From Acinetobacter chengduensis (GTDB lineage: Bacteria > Pseudomonadota > Gammaproteobacteria > Pseudomonadales > Moraxellaceae), in NCBI RefSeq assembly GCF_003664645.1, contig NZ_RCHC01000013.1, positions 1 to 64,000 of the forward strand: 64,000 nt of DNA, in the 5' to 3' direction. This document shows, piece after piece, positions 46,156-56,776 of the stretch (its first letter is position 1; the number at the start of each line of letters is the position of its first letter). The notes beneath the pieces were generated by a model. It saw nothing but the letters and a program-made list of their open reading frames with translations, did no database searches and had not been told where the DNA came from. The position numbers were made by a program, and so were the translations under genes.

Positions 46156-47322
46156 ATGCCCATTTCAGAGACATGGTTATTACCTGATGGTGTAGCTGAT
46201 GTACTGCCAGAACAGGCGCAAGTGATTGAATCTTTGCGTCGTGAAGCATTAGATTTCCTCGCATCTCGAGGTTATCAGTTGGTGTACACGCCATTCATTG
46301 AATACATCGAATCTCTATCTTCTCTTTCAGAATCGAATCAAGATTTAGACTTAGCCACTTTTAAAGTGATCGACCAACTTTCAGGTCGTTTGCTTGGTGT
46401 GCGTGCCGATATGACACCACAAGTGGCTCGTATTGATGCGCATGTACATCCTGTCGAAGGTGTAGCTCGTTATTGCTACGCTGGTACAGTGTTACATACT
46501 AAGCCACAGGGTTTTAATACCACGCGTGCACCTTTACAGTTAGGTGCAGAATTATTTGGTTCAGACAGCATTGATGCTGACGTTGAACTGATTGATGTCA
46601 TGATCAACTTGCTTGAAAAAGCGGGTCATGCAGACGGTATTCATCTTGATTTAGGGCATGTCGGTTTATTCCGTAGCATGGTAAAACAAGCTGGTTTGAG
46701 CAAAGTGCTTGAACGTCAATTGTCTGACTTATATCAACGTAAAGCATTGCCTGAACTTGCTGAGTTTACTCAAACTATTCCGTTTGGTGAAGATTTCTAT
46801 ACCTTAGGTCGTTTTGCGAGTGACTTAGATGCTTTAGAAGCTAATTTGTCTGCTGAAGTCTTGGCGAACGAAGCTTTCAAACTTGCTTTTGATGCTGTGA
46901 AATCGACTCAAGACGCAATTCAAGCACGTTGGCCGGACCTGCACATTGGTATTGATGTGGTAGAACTTCGTTCATATCACTATCACACAGGTTTAATGTA
47001 TGCCGTATATGCACCAAACCGTGCAGCACCATTGGCTCAAGGTGGTCGCTATGACGGTATTGGTGAGCATTTTGGTCGTGCACGTCCAGCAACAGGTTTT
47101 TCTTGTGACTTATATGCATTAACTGCAGGTCAAGTTCAGAAAACTCAAGTTTTGGTTGCACCCAAAGGCATTGACACAGATTTATTAAAGGCAATTGAAT
47201 CAGCACGTATCGAAGGATTCAGTGTGGTTCAGTTGCTTGGTAATGATGATTTAAATTCAGTTTCATCTGCGACACACCAGTTGGTGAATGCAAATGGTGA
47301 ATGGACAATCAAACAAATTTAA
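46156..47322 (+). CDS. hisZ: ATP phosphoribosyltransferase regulatory subunit HisZ
   Basis: A 388-residue HisRS-like protein: LPDGVADVLPEQAQVIESLR, LLGVRADMTPQVARI (motif 2 remnant), YYCAGTVLHTKPQGF..R.PLQLGAELFG, and GGRYDGIGEHFGR. It lacks the anticodon-binding domain of true histidyl-tRNA synthetases and activates short-form HisG, first enzyme of histidine synthesis. hisG is not in the window. It is followed by purA, an order common in gammaproteobacteria and betaproteobacteria. Confidence 0.93.
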   Translation: MPISETWLLPDGVADVLPEQAQVIESLRREALDFLASRGYQLVYTPFIEYIESLSSLSESNQDLDLATFKVIDQLSGRLLGVRADMTPQVARIDAHVHPVEGVARYCYAGTVLHTKPQGFNTTRAPLQLGAELFGSDSIDADVELIDVMINLLEKAGHADGIHLDLGHVGLFRSMVKQAGLSKVLERQLSDLYQRKALPELAEFTQTIPFGEDFYTLGRFASDLDALEANLSAEVLANEAFKLAFDAVKSTQDAIQARWPDLHIGIDVVELRSYHYHTGLMYAVYAPNRAAPLAQGGRYDGIGEHFGRARPATGFSCDLYALTAGQVQKTQVLVAPKGIDTDLLKAIESARIEGFSVVQLLGNDDLNSVSSATHQLVNANGEWTIKQI

Positions 47323-47372
47323 CTGCGGAAGTGCCTATGGGCACACGCTTTTTTCCAATTTTAACAGCATGA

Positions 47373-48707
<1,335 letters not shown>

Positions 48708-48729
48708 TTTGCATTTTAAAATGGAATAA

Positions 48730-48760
48730 AAGAAGCCCTGCAATAGCAGGGCTTCTTTTT
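48730..48760 (+). terminator. hisZ-purA terminator
   Basis: AGAAGCCCTGC and GCAGGGCTTCT form an 11-bp perfect stem with an AATA loop and T5. Confidence 0.9.
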
Positions 48761-48905
48761 GTGTAGATATTTAGTGAGTAAAAGCTTATTTTTAAAAGTC
48801 AATTTTAGCTTTAATTTTAAGTGGGAAATGTAAATTCACGCTTTTGCCGACTAAAGTTGACTATGTTGTAGCGCAAATACACGTTAAAAAATATCTCAAA
48901 GTAAA

Positions 48906-49235
48906 ATGAATAAAGATGCTATGACCTTACAACCGAATATTGCCAAAACGATTCTATATTCTTTATTGTTCGCAATGGGTGGTGCACCTACTATTGCTAT
49001 GTTGATTATTCAGGGGCAAAGTTATCATCCAGATATCTTTTACCAAGCTTTTGTGGGTTTGTCAGTCATGATTGCCTGTGTTTTAGCACCTGCAATGCTC
49101 ATTCAAAATGCATATTTATTGTTTAAGCGTAATGATGCGGTATTGGATCTTAAAATTCAGCCATTGATGAAAGCTTACTTTGTTTTGAATATTGCTTGTT
49201 TGCTATATTGGTTATATATGCAGTTTATTGGCTAA
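48906..49235 (+). CDS. Small integral membrane protein, unknown
   Basis: A 109-residue protein with three predicted membrane spans (about 15-35, 47-70, 88-107) and short charged loops (KRNDAVLDLKIQ). No family recognised. Start at 48906 or at the ATG five codons later (MTLQPN). It lies alone between the purA terminator and the M48 gene. Confidence 0.68.
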   Translation: MNKDAMTLQPNIAKTILYSLLFAMGGAPTIAMLIIQGQSYHPDIFYQAFVGLSVMIACVLAPAMLIQNAYLLFKRNDAVLDLKIQPLMKAYFVLNIACLLYWLYMQFIG

Positions 49236-49350
49236 AGCCGTTACATAAATTAAATGAATTTGTATCGAATATTTATTTAAGCTCCTAAATTTAAAGAATA
49301 TAATGTGGCATGTTTTTGCAAAATGCTGATGTTTTTGGAGTTTAAATACA

Positions 49351-50124
49351 ATGAATAAAAATATATTGATGAGTTTATGTGTTGCAGGCACGCTTACACT
49401 TTCTGGTTGTACCACTATTGCTGATATGGCAGGTGCAGATACTGCAACATTAAATGCAGCAGCAAGCCAAGGTTTTAATAAAACAGTTCAAGAAGCCAAT
49501 AGCAATAAAACGTTGGATACAAGTTCTGCTACTTATAAACGTATCTATGCAGTGTTTAATCGTCTTAAGCCTGTAGCAGACCAATATAATCAGACTGGGA
49601 CACGTTTTGACTGGCAATTGGCTGTATTAAAGTCAGACCAAGTGAACGCTTATGTAGCACCAGGTGGTAAGGTTGTGTTCTATACAGGTATTGTGAATAA
49701 ACTGAATTTAACCGATGCTGAAATTGCGGCCATTATGGGACATGAAATGACACATGCTTTAGAAGAGCATTCTAAGCAAAAAATTGGTGCACAAGCCTTA
49801 ACGGATCTTGCACTAGGGATTGGTTTAAGTGCGGCAGGTGTGGGCCAAACAGGTACAGCGGCGGCACAATTGGGGAGTCAAATTGGTGTAGGTTTACCAT
49901 ACTCACGTAGTTTAGAAAGCCAAGCTGACCAAGGTGGTTTAATGCTAATGGCACGTGCTGGTTATAATCCACAGGCAGCTATCACGCTTTGGGAAAAAAT
50001 GAATAAGCTTGATGGAGCGGGGGGGGCAACATTCTTATCGACTCACCCATCAAATGTACAACGTATTGATGCAATGCGTAAAAACTTACCCGCTGCACAA
50101 GCACTGTATAATCAGCGTAAATAA
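49351..50124 (+). CDS. M48-family metalloprotease lipoprotein (LoiP/YcaL-like)
   Basis: A 257-residue lipoprotein: signal with lipobox LSGC (Cys20), then the M48 core with zinc motif H131-E-M-T-H135 (GHEMTHALEEHS) and third ligand E189 in SLESQADQGG. It is expected to face the periplasm from the outer or inner membrane and degrade misfolded envelope proteins. A run of eight G residues (50019-50026) encodes A-G-G-A near codon 223 and could slip. Confidence 0.88.
   Translation: MNKNILMSLCVAGTLTLSGCTTIADMAGADTATLNAAASQGFNKTVQEANSNKTLDTSSATYKRIYAVFNRLKPVADQYNQTGTRFDWQLAVLKSDQVNAYVAPGGKVVFYTGIVNKLNLTDAEIAAIMGHEMTHALEEHSKQKIGAQALTDLALGIGLSAAGVGQTGTAAAQLGSQIGVGLPYSRSLESQADQGGLMLMARAGYNPQAAITLWEKMNKLDGAGGATFLSTHPSNVQRIDAMRKNLPAAQALYNQRK
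50019..50026 (+). repeat. G8 homopolymer inside the M48 protease gene
   Basis: Eight consecutive G residues, unusual in this AT-rich sequence, lie in frame at about codons 223-226. A gain or loss of one base would shift the last 32 codons after the zinc site. Confidence 0.7.
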
Positions 50125-50143
50125 ACAGTTGTGGCTTATGCAG

Positions 50144-50170
50144 AAAGCAGGGTTTAGCCCCTGCTTTTTT
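50144..50170 (+). terminator. M48 gene terminator
   Basis: AAAGCAGGG and CCCTGCTTT pair around a 6-nt loop, with six T residues following. Confidence 0.85.
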
Positions 50171-50393
50171 ATGCCTTAAAAACTAGCTGAAGAGCAGAGT
50201 TAAGTCGGCTATTTTGTAGTTTAATTTGAAGCCTATGAAAGGATGTCTATTTTGCTTGATGTGATTGCTATCGAATAGATTTCTTATGGTGAAGTATTTG
50301 TTTGATGACGCGATAGGGCGCAGTATTCAAAAATATCAACAACTGCATTATGTGAAGATTGTATAAGCGATTATTTTGATTAAACACAAGCAA

Positions 50394-50424
50394 TAAAAAA
50401 GGCAAAGTAAAACTTTGCCTTTTC
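50394..50424 (-). terminator. slyD terminator
   Basis: AAAAGGCAAAGT and ACTTTGCCTTTT form a 12-bp perfect stem with an AAA loop; read on the minus strand a T-run follows. Confidence 0.87.
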
Positions 50425-50444
50425 ACACTTTAGATCAATAGATC

Positions 50445-50927
50445 TTAGTGGTGATGACCGCCTGCACCGTGAACGTGACCATGGTCAAGTTCTTCTTGAG
50501 AAGCTTCACGGATTTCAACGATTTCAACTTCAAAAGTTAAATCTTGACCAGCAAGTGGGAAGTTAGCATCAACGATTACGTTGTCGCCTTCAACAGATTT
50601 AACAGTAACGATTTGAACGCCGTCATCAGTTTGTGCTTGGAATTGCATACCAGCTTGGATGTTATCTACACCTTGGAACATTTGTGCAGGAACTTCTTGA
50701 ACTAGTTCTGGGTTGTATTCGCCATAACCTTCAGCAGCAGGAACTGTAACAGTGAATTTTTCACCAACAGTTTTGCCTAAAAGTGCATTTTCAAGACCAG
50801 GAATGATGTTGCCTGCGCCGTGCAAATATGCAAGTGGTTCACCTTGAGATTTATCAAGAGTTTCACCTTCTGCATTAGTCAATGTGTAGTGGAAAGAAAC
50901 CACGAGGTTATTTGCAATAGCAGTCAT
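50445..50927 (-). CDS. slyD: FKBP-type peptidyl-prolyl isomerase SlyD
   Basis: A 160-residue SlyD: FKBP half-domains VVSFHYTLTNAEGETLDKSQGEPLAYLHGAGNIIPGLENAL and FEVEIVEIREA flank the IF chaperone insertion (about 70-125). The C-terminus is a short His tail (HGHVHGAGGHHH), much shorter than that of E. coli SlyD but still able to bind Ni/Zn. It isomerises prolyl bonds and chaperones proteins such as hydrogenase or Tat substrates. Confidence 0.93.
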   Translation of the reverse strand: MTAIANNLVVSFHYTLTNAEGETLDKSQGEPLAYLHGAGNIIPGLENALLGKTVGEKFTVTVPAAEGYGEYNPELVQEVPAQMFQGVDNIQAGMQFQAQTDDGVQIVTVKSVEGDNVIVDANFPLAGQDLTFEVEIVEIREASQEELDHGHVHGAGGHHH

Positions 50928-51063
50928 GTTATTGATCCGTTCAATTTTTTAAGGGTTACATCATAAAGTGAATTTGCACTTTTGTAGACTGAATTTGCGA
51001 AAAAAATGCAAAATTTCAGTTCTTCTGATGCTTTTTTCATTAATTGGGATGAATGTGAATTTT

Positions 51064-52380
51064 TCAATGCAATTTTATTTTTGGTGTGATTTTTCGTGTA
51101 ACAAAATCTTTAGCTGTGAGTAGCCCAGCTTGAGTGTAGCCATAAATGGTGGCTTGATGTAAGCGATACAGCGAAACATACATCGATTTAGCCACAAAGC
51201 CTTGTACATTGACTTGGCCAAGTAACTCTCCAACTGCTTTATGCTTACTCAAAGACACCAGCGAGCCTTTATCAGAGAATACAAACATTGGTAGGGATTG
51301 ACCCTTGATGCGGGCTTTCATGGCTTCAGCGAGAAAAGAGGCCTGTTGGCTGGCCACTTGAGCACGAGGGCCAAGTACAGGTTCATCAGCACGTGGCTGG
51401 CAATGCGCACAATCACCTAGGGCAAAGATATTTGGGTCAGACTTGGTTTGCAGTGTAGCGAATACGTCTAAACGGCCCATTCTATCTTTGGTAAAACCTT
51501 CTAATTGCTGAATAACGTCTGGCGCTTTAATCCCTGCAGCCCAAACTTTGAGTTCGGCTTGAATGCTGGTGCCATCATTAAAGTAAATATGAGTAGCATC
51601 GACTTTTTCTACACGCTTGCCACTGAGTACATCAATTTTCATACGTGTGAGTTGTTGTTGTGCATGCTCGGCCATTTGTGGCGGAAGCGCGGGTAAAATA
51701 CGCTCCGCACCTTCAATTAAAGTAATTTTGACGTTATTTGGGTGAATTTTATTTAAACCATATTTATAAAAATTTTCTTTGGCTTGAATTAATTCTGCTG
51801 AAAGTTCGACCCCAGTCGCACCTGCGCCAATCACGCCTATGGTAAGTGTGCGGTCTGCATTTTTATTTTGTGCATCGAGGTAAAGGTGTAAAAGATCTTG
51901 TTGGAACACTTCAGCCTGTTGCAGACTATCTAAATAATGGCAGTATTCTTGAACACCTGGCGTACCAAAGTCATTGGAGACTGAACCTACGGCTAAAATG
52001 AGGGTGTCATAACTCAGGCGCGTTTCCTCGTTTGTAGAAGCATATTTACCATTAATGATTGGGCTCAAGCCAATTTGTTGCTCTTTAGAGTAGACTTGTT
52101 CTAGTTTTGCGAGTACAAACTCATAATGATTTTTACTGGCATGGGCATAATAGTTGGTTGCTTCATCATTAATATTCATAGTGCCTGCTGCAATTTCATG
52201 CAGTAGGGGTTTCCACACGTGATTGAGCTTTAAATCAACCAAAGTAATATGAGCTTTTTGCGATTTGCCTAAACTGCCTCCTAATAATGTTGCGAGCTCT
52301 AAACCACCAGCACCGCCACCAACAATCACGATTCGATGTAAAGCTGTCATCTCTGAAGTGGAATTTTTATCATTTGGCAT
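51064..52380 (-). CDS. ndh: Type II NADH dehydrogenase (NDH-2)
   Basis: A 438-residue membrane-bound flavoprotein that passes electrons from NADH to quinone without pumping protons. FAD site IVIVGGGAGGLELATLLG, NADH site VIGAGATGVELSAEL, and ALGDCAHC before the quinone-facing AQVASQQASFLAEAM. The C-terminal amphipathic region (FVAKSMYVSLYRLHQATIYG) anchors it to the inner membrane. An in-frame ATG at residue 11 (MTALHRIVIVGG) is an alternative start. Confidence 0.93.
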   Translation of the reverse strand: MPNDKNSTSEMTALHRIVIVGGGAGGLELATLLGGSLGKSQKAHITLVDLKLNHVWKPLLHEIAAGTMNINDEATNYYAHASKNHYEFVLAKLEQVYSKEQQIGLSPIINGKYASTNEETRLSYDTLILAVGSVSNDFGTPGVQEYCHYLDSLQQAEVFQQDLLHLYLDAQNKNADRTLTIGVIGAGATGVELSAELIQAKENFYKYGLNKIHPNNVKITLIEGAERILPALPPQMAEHAQQQLTRMKIDVLSGKRVEKVDATHIYFNDGTSIQAELKVWAAGIKAPDVIQQLEGFTKDRMGRLDVFATLQTKSDPNIFALGDCAHCQPRADEPVLGPRAQVASQQASFLAEAMKARIKGQSLPMFVFSDKGSLVSLSKHKAVGELLGQVNVQGFVAKSMYVSLYRLHQATIYGYTQAGLLTAKDFVTRKITPKIKLH

Positions 52381-52492
52381 ACACTTACCTATTTTATTAT
52401 TGTAAAAAAAAGATGGCCTTAGTATGCCATCTTCTTATTTTGCTTGATAAACCTTTGTCTGACATGTTACAGAAACACATCATTGCAAAAAA

Positions 52493-53800
52493 TTATTTGC
52501 CGATAGGATAGGTTTTAATTTCGCTATTTACACTGCCACCAAACAAACTGCTTAACCAGTGAAAAAAGCGCTGGAAAATGCTGGCTTCTTCAATTTGAAC
52601 ATCATCTTCGACTTCAAAGCTATTGATGAGTTGATTATTTTGATATACCTCAATCGTTGCAAGCTTCATCACTTGAGAAAGTGGTGCAGTCAGCAACTTC
52701 TCATTCATTTTTACTTCTAAGTTGGTATTGGTTTGTTGTAGTGGTTCTAAAACTTGAATTTGACCATTGCCTAGGTCTTGTGCAATGCGTTGGCGTAGTG
52801 GATCAAAATTGGCTAAATCGAGCTGAACTGCTGGATCAACAAGCGCTGTACTAATAATTTGTGGCGCTTTAGTTTCTACCTTAAACATTTTTAAAGTAGA
52901 TTTAATGACAGGGACTTCAGCCAAAAGTGTTTTGTCTTTTACCGCAACTTCATTACGTGTGTAGACATAGGCGAGGTTCATCAGTTTGTGTGCGACTTCT
53001 GCACGTTTTAAACCGCTCTTCGTGCCTAAAACCACAACGATTAAGCGACGATCAGGATCATTATAACGTCCTGTGGGTCGGCTTGCTGTGAGGGCTAAGT
53101 TGTAGCCTGCGGCGCGGGTAAAGCCAGTTTTTAAGCCATCAACACTTGGGTCTTGTTTTAATAATATGTTGGTTGCACGGTGGAAACGACCATTATAAGA
53201 AAAGCTTTGCTGTTTTGAGTAGTTTAAGTAATCCGGAAATTCTTTCACTATCGCAGCACCTAAACGTGCTAAATCCGCAGCTGATGAATAATGCTCAGGC
53301 ATGGTTACACCCGGTGGATTTTCAAAGTGTGAGTCATTCATGCCTAATGCTTTGGCTTCTTTATTCATGCGTTCCACAAACTTTGGCACACTGCCTGAAA
53401 TGCGTTCTGCAAGTGAAACCGCTGCATCATTGGCAGACATCACCACTAAACCAGAAAGGAGCTGATCAATGGTGATCTGTTCACCTTCTTTGAGGTACAT
53501 TTGAGATTCATCCCATTGTACGAGCTTCACCACAGAAGTTGCGGTGAGCACTTCATTTTTGCGTAAGTGTCCAGCCTGAATTTCTTTGAGCGTAATATAA
53601 GCCACCATCATTTTGGTTAATGATGCGGGTGCGCGTTGAACATGACTATTGTGCTCAGCAATGACCTGTCCAGACTGAGGGTCTACAATGCTCCAAGCTT
53701 CAGCTTCTACAGATTCAGGCTTGATATTGAGTAAAGCTGCATGGGTGATCGTGGAGCATAATGTAACCAGCGCCAAGATGAAGTAAATTACGCGTTTCAA
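52493..53800 (-). CDS. dacC: D-alanyl-D-alanine carboxypeptidase (PBP5/6)
   Basis: A 435-residue DD-carboxypeptidase with a signal peptide (about 1-21) and serine-peptidase motifs S60xxK63 (SLTK), S121-A-N123 and K223-T-G. A C-terminal beta domain and a final amphipathic segment (ASIFQRFFHWLSSLFGG) attach it to the outer face of the inner membrane. It trims the terminal D-Ala of peptidoglycan pentapeptides. The symbol follows Acinetobacter use; dacA is the E. coli equivalent. Confidence 0.93.
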   Translation of the reverse strand: MKRVIYFILALVTLCSTITHAALLNIKPESVEAEAWSIVDPQSGQVIAEHNSHVQRAPASLTKMMVAYITLKEIQAGHLRKNEVLTATSVVKLVQWDESQMYLKEGEQITIDQLLSGLVVMSANDAAVSLAERISGSVPKFVERMNKEAKALGMNDSHFENPPGVTMPEHYSSAADLARLGAAIVKEFPDYLNYSKQQSFSYNGRFHRATNILLKQDPSVDGLKTGFTRAAGYNLALTASRPTGRYNDPDRRLIVVVLGTKSGLKRAEVAHKLMNLAYVYTRNEVAVKDKTLLAEVPVIKSTLKMFKVETKAPQIISTALVDPAVQLDLANFDPLRQRIAQDLGNGQIQVLEPLQQTNTNLEVKMNEKLLTAPLSQVMKLATIEVYQNNQLINSFEVEDDVQIEEASIFQRFFHWLSSLFGGSVNSEIKTYPIGK

Positions 53801-53978
53801 TGGGTTTCCTTACAGCCTATCCTTAGGCCGAAAATGCAAAAAATTTTAGGAATGCTATGCCTTTTTTTTATCGGTGACTAGTCTTAATTGTAGACAATTA
53901 CGACAGTTCAGCGCTGTAGCGATAAAAAAATGTTAAGCTAGTTCCTAAGTTATCTATTTTTATTTTATATTGCCCATT

Positions 53979-55682
53979 ATGTTGCATTATCAAATCGAAT
54001 TTGACGATTATCGTCAGCACTTGGTTCATGTCACTGCACGTTTTCTTGCAGATCCAACGCAAATCCTGTCTCTCCCAACATGGATTCCGGGTAGCTATTT
54101 AATCCGCGAATTTTCTAAGCATATTGAATCTGTACGTGCTTATGATGAAGATGGTCGTATTTTAAAAATTCAAAAATTTGAAAAAAATAAATGGCGCTTA
54201 TTTAACACCGATCATGAGCTGATTACGGTTGAATATGATGTTTATGCTTATGACCTGTCTGTACGTGGTGCGTATGTGGATGAAAAGCGTCTATATGTAA
54301 ATCCTGCATGTGTATGTTTGGCTTTGGAAGGTCAAGAGCATAAAGCGATTGAAGTTGAATTATTTTTACCGCAAGAGTTAAAACACTTTCAATTGGCCAC
54401 AGGTCTTAAGTCACGTACTTTAGTGAAAGGTCGTTTCACTTTGGAAGCGGATAATTATGCGCAACTCATTGATGCGCCTTTTGAGCTTGCAGAGCAAACG
54501 CGTTTTAGCTTTGAGGCCGAAGGCATTCCACATGAGTTTGTAGTGTCTGGCAAACATGCTATGAATGCTACTCGTATGCAGCAAGATATTGAAAAAATCT
54601 GCGCGACTGAAATTCAGATGTTTGGTTCTGCACCGTTTAAAGACTATACCTTTATGACCATGGCGACAGGGAATAGTTATGGCGGTTTAGAACATCCGAA
54701 CAGCACTAGCTTAATTAGCCCACGTGATGACTTACCAAAATCCAATGAACCTGTAGAGCCTTCAGCGGATTATCAGCGTTTCTTAGGTTTATGTAGCCAT
54801 GAATATTTCCACTCTTGGCTGGTTAAATTTATTCGTCCTGAAAGCTTTGTAAATTATGATTTAAATAAAGAAGGCTATACCTCGTTACTGTGGATTTTTG
54901 AAGGCTTTACTTCGTATTACGATGATTTAATTTTGCTTCGTAGTGGTGTGATTTCTCAAGATTCCTACATTAAATTATTGAAGGCTCAAATTGATCGCTA
55001 TTTGCAAAACCCAGGTCGCGCGATCCAATCTGTATCTGAATCAAGTTTTGATGCGTGGGTGAAGTTTTATCGTCAGGATGAAAACTCAAATAACGCAGGT
55101 ACTAGCTACTACAATAAAGGTTGCTTGGTGGCTTTATGTTTGGATTTGGGTTTACGTTTGCGTGGTTCTAGCCTTGATGCCTTAATGCGTAAGTTGTATG
55201 AAAATGCGCAAAATGGTGTACAAGTTAATGAACGCACGATTGTAGAGTTATGCAATGAACTCACAGGTGATAATTGGATTGAACAAATCAATCATTTAAT
55301 TAATACCACTGATGAATTGCCACTGGATCAATTATTCCCTGAGTTTGGTTTAAGTTATGTTTTAAATAACGACAAGGCTTTGCCATTTGGTTTGAAACTT
55401 ACAGATAAACCCGAAGGTGTAGTGATTAATTCTGCACGCCGTGATGGTATTGCAGCTCAAGCAGGTCTTTCTGCAAATGATGTAATTGTGGCGATTGATG
55501 GTATTAAGGCAACAGTCAAACTTGCTGAAAAATATGCTAAGCAAGAAGGCGTGTTTACTGTACATGCGTTCCGTCGTGATGAATTAATGACATTTGAAGT
55601 GAATGCTGGTGGTTCAGTTTTAACTGAAGTTGAGTTAAAAGTTGAAGATCAGGCTAAAGCGAAAAAATGGCTTAATGTTTAA
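53979..55682 (+). CDS. M61-family metallopeptidase with PDZ domain
   Basis: A 567-residue glycyl-aminopeptidase-like protein. An N-terminal beta domain (about 1-160) precedes the zinc site H274-E-x-x-H278 (SHEYFHSWLVKFIRP) and WIFEGFTSYYDDL; the C-terminal 95 residues are a PDZ domain (GVVINSARRDGIAAQAGLSANDVIVAIDG). There is no signal peptide, so it is probably cytoplasmic. The ATG at 53979 is preferred to the TTG at 53970. Confidence 0.9.
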   Translation: MLHYQIEFDDYRQHLVHVTARFLADPTQILSLPTWIPGSYLIREFSKHIESVRAYDEDGRILKIQKFEKNKWRLFNTDHELITVEYDVYAYDLSVRGAYVDEKRLYVNPACVCLALEGQEHKAIEVELFLPQELKHFQLATGLKSRTLVKGRFTLEADNYAQLIDAPFELAEQTRFSFEAEGIPHEFVVSGKHAMNATRMQQDIEKICATEIQMFGSAPFKDYTFMTMATGNSYGGLEHPNSTSLISPRDDLPKSNEPVEPSADYQRFLGLCSHEYFHSWLVKFIRPESFVNYDLNKEGYTSLLWIFEGFTSYYDDLILLRSGVISQDSYIKLLKAQIDRYLQNPGRAIQSVSESSFDAWVKFYRQDENSNNAGTSYYNKGCLVALCLDLGLRLRGSSLDALMRKLYENAQNGVQVNERTIVELCNELTGDNWIEQINHLINTTDELPLDQLFPEFGLSYVLNNDKALPFGLKLTDKPEGVVINSARRDGIAAQAGLSANDVIVAIDGIKATVKLAEKYAKQEGVFTVHAFRRDELMTFEVNAGGSVLTEVELKVEDQAKAKKWLNV

Positions 55683-55702
55683 TTTATATACGCCATATAA
55701 AT

Positions 55703-55731
55703 AAAAAAGGATGCTTAAGCATCCTTTTTTA
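55703..55731. terminator. Bidirectional terminator between M61 and rluE
   Basis: AAAAAAGGATGC and GCATCCTTTTTT enclose a TTAA loop in a perfect stem; A and T runs let it serve both converging genes. Confidence 0.9.
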
Positions 55732-55744
55732 TACAACTGAGTTT

Positions 55745-56533
55745 TTATCGGCCATTACGTCCGCGACCGCGAGGTGCTTTCGTATTAGGACGCGTAGTAC
55801 CATTGGTTTTACGTTTAGGACGTTCAGATTCATCCATTTGCCAAATACGCTTGGTCCCAGATTTTTTCACAGAACCATCTTTGTTTTTGCGTACCATTGG
55901 CTTACCACCCGTACCACCTGGTTTTTTCACGTATGAACGTGAGCGGTATGGTTCTTCCTTCGGAACATTTTGGAAGTCTTTATACAATAAAGGTTCGATG
56001 TCTTTAGTTTCACCAGGTTGTAAAGCCATTTGAACTAAGTCAATAGAACCAATTTTGGTACGAATTAAACGTAAAGTTGGAAAACCAACAGCGGCAGTCA
56101 TACGACGTACTTGACGGTTGCGACCTTCACAAATTGAAATTTCAACCCAAGAGGTTGGTACATTTGCGCGGTAACGTACTGGAGGATCACGATCCCATAA
56201 CCATTTTGGCTGTTCAGCTTTTTCTGCTTTGGCAGGTAAAGTCATACCATCTTTTAATTCAACACCTTGGCGAAGTTTTTCTAAAGCTTCTTCAGTGACA
56301 TCACCATCGACTTGTACCAAATAAGTTTTAAACTTTTTATTGGCAGGATTGGTGATGTATTGGTTTAGGCCACCGTGGTCTGTTAAAAATACTAAGCCTT
56401 CAGAGTCCATATCCAAACGACCAGCCAAACGCAATGTTGGGTCGTCTACGAAGTCAGACACAGTCATGTGGGCTTCGTCTTTACGGAATTGGGAGAGCAC
56501 GTCATAAGGCTTGTTTAAAATGACGATTTTCAT
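55745..56533 (-). CDS. rluE: 23S rRNA pseudouridine synthase, RluE/RsuA family
   Basis: A 262-residue pseudouridine synthase. The catalytic Asp is D41 in AGRLDMDSEGLVFLT, followed by CEGRNRQVRRMTAAVGFPTLRLIRT. There is no S4 domain, as in RluE (target U2457 of 23S rRNA in E. coli). The last 75 residues form a highly basic, Arg/Lys/Gly-rich tail (YVKKPGGTGGKPMVRKNKDG, ending APRGRGRNGR), longer than in E. coli and probably RNA-binding. Confidence 0.88.
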   Translation of the reverse strand: MKIVILNKPYDVLSQFRKDEAHMTVSDFVDDPTLRLAGRLDMDSEGLVFLTDHGGLNQYITNPANKKFKTYLVQVDGDVTEEALEKLRQGVELKDGMTLPAKAEKAEQPKWLWDRDPPVRYRANVPTSWVEISICEGRNRQVRRMTAAVGFPTLRLIRTKIGSIDLVQMALQPGETKDIEPLLYKDFQNVPKEEPYRSRSYVKKPGGTGGKPMVRKNKDGSVKKSGTKRIWQMDESERPKRKTNGTTRPNTKAPRGRGRNGR

Positions 56534-56734
56534 AAAAAATAACTTCTGTAATTACATGAATTAGAAATTTGTGAGGATTTATTAAAAAAGAAACGCAGAT
56601 GTTTCTGGTATAAATCTCAAATAAAGTGAATTTGCATGTGAGTATTATGCGTGAAGACGGGTTAAAAGTAATGTATAACCGCAAATATTTTTTAAAAACA
56701 CTCAGTAGACTGTCTGTGATTGAGTGTTGATGCA

Positions 56735-56766
56735 AAAAAAAACCGCATAGCATGCGGTTTTTTTAG
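56735..56766 (-). terminator. alaA terminator
   Basis: AACCGCAT and ATGCGGTT pair around AGC with A-rich and T-rich flanks; on the minus strand it lies about ten bases after the alaA stop and is followed by nine T residues. Confidence 0.83.
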
Positions 56767-56776
56767 AAAAATTGAA

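Larger units (their letters stand above)
50125..50444. other. Gene-free region between M48 and slyD
   Basis: Apart from two terminators (50144-50170 and 50394-50424) the 320 bases carry no open frame, repeat or promoter I can support. Confidence 0.55.
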
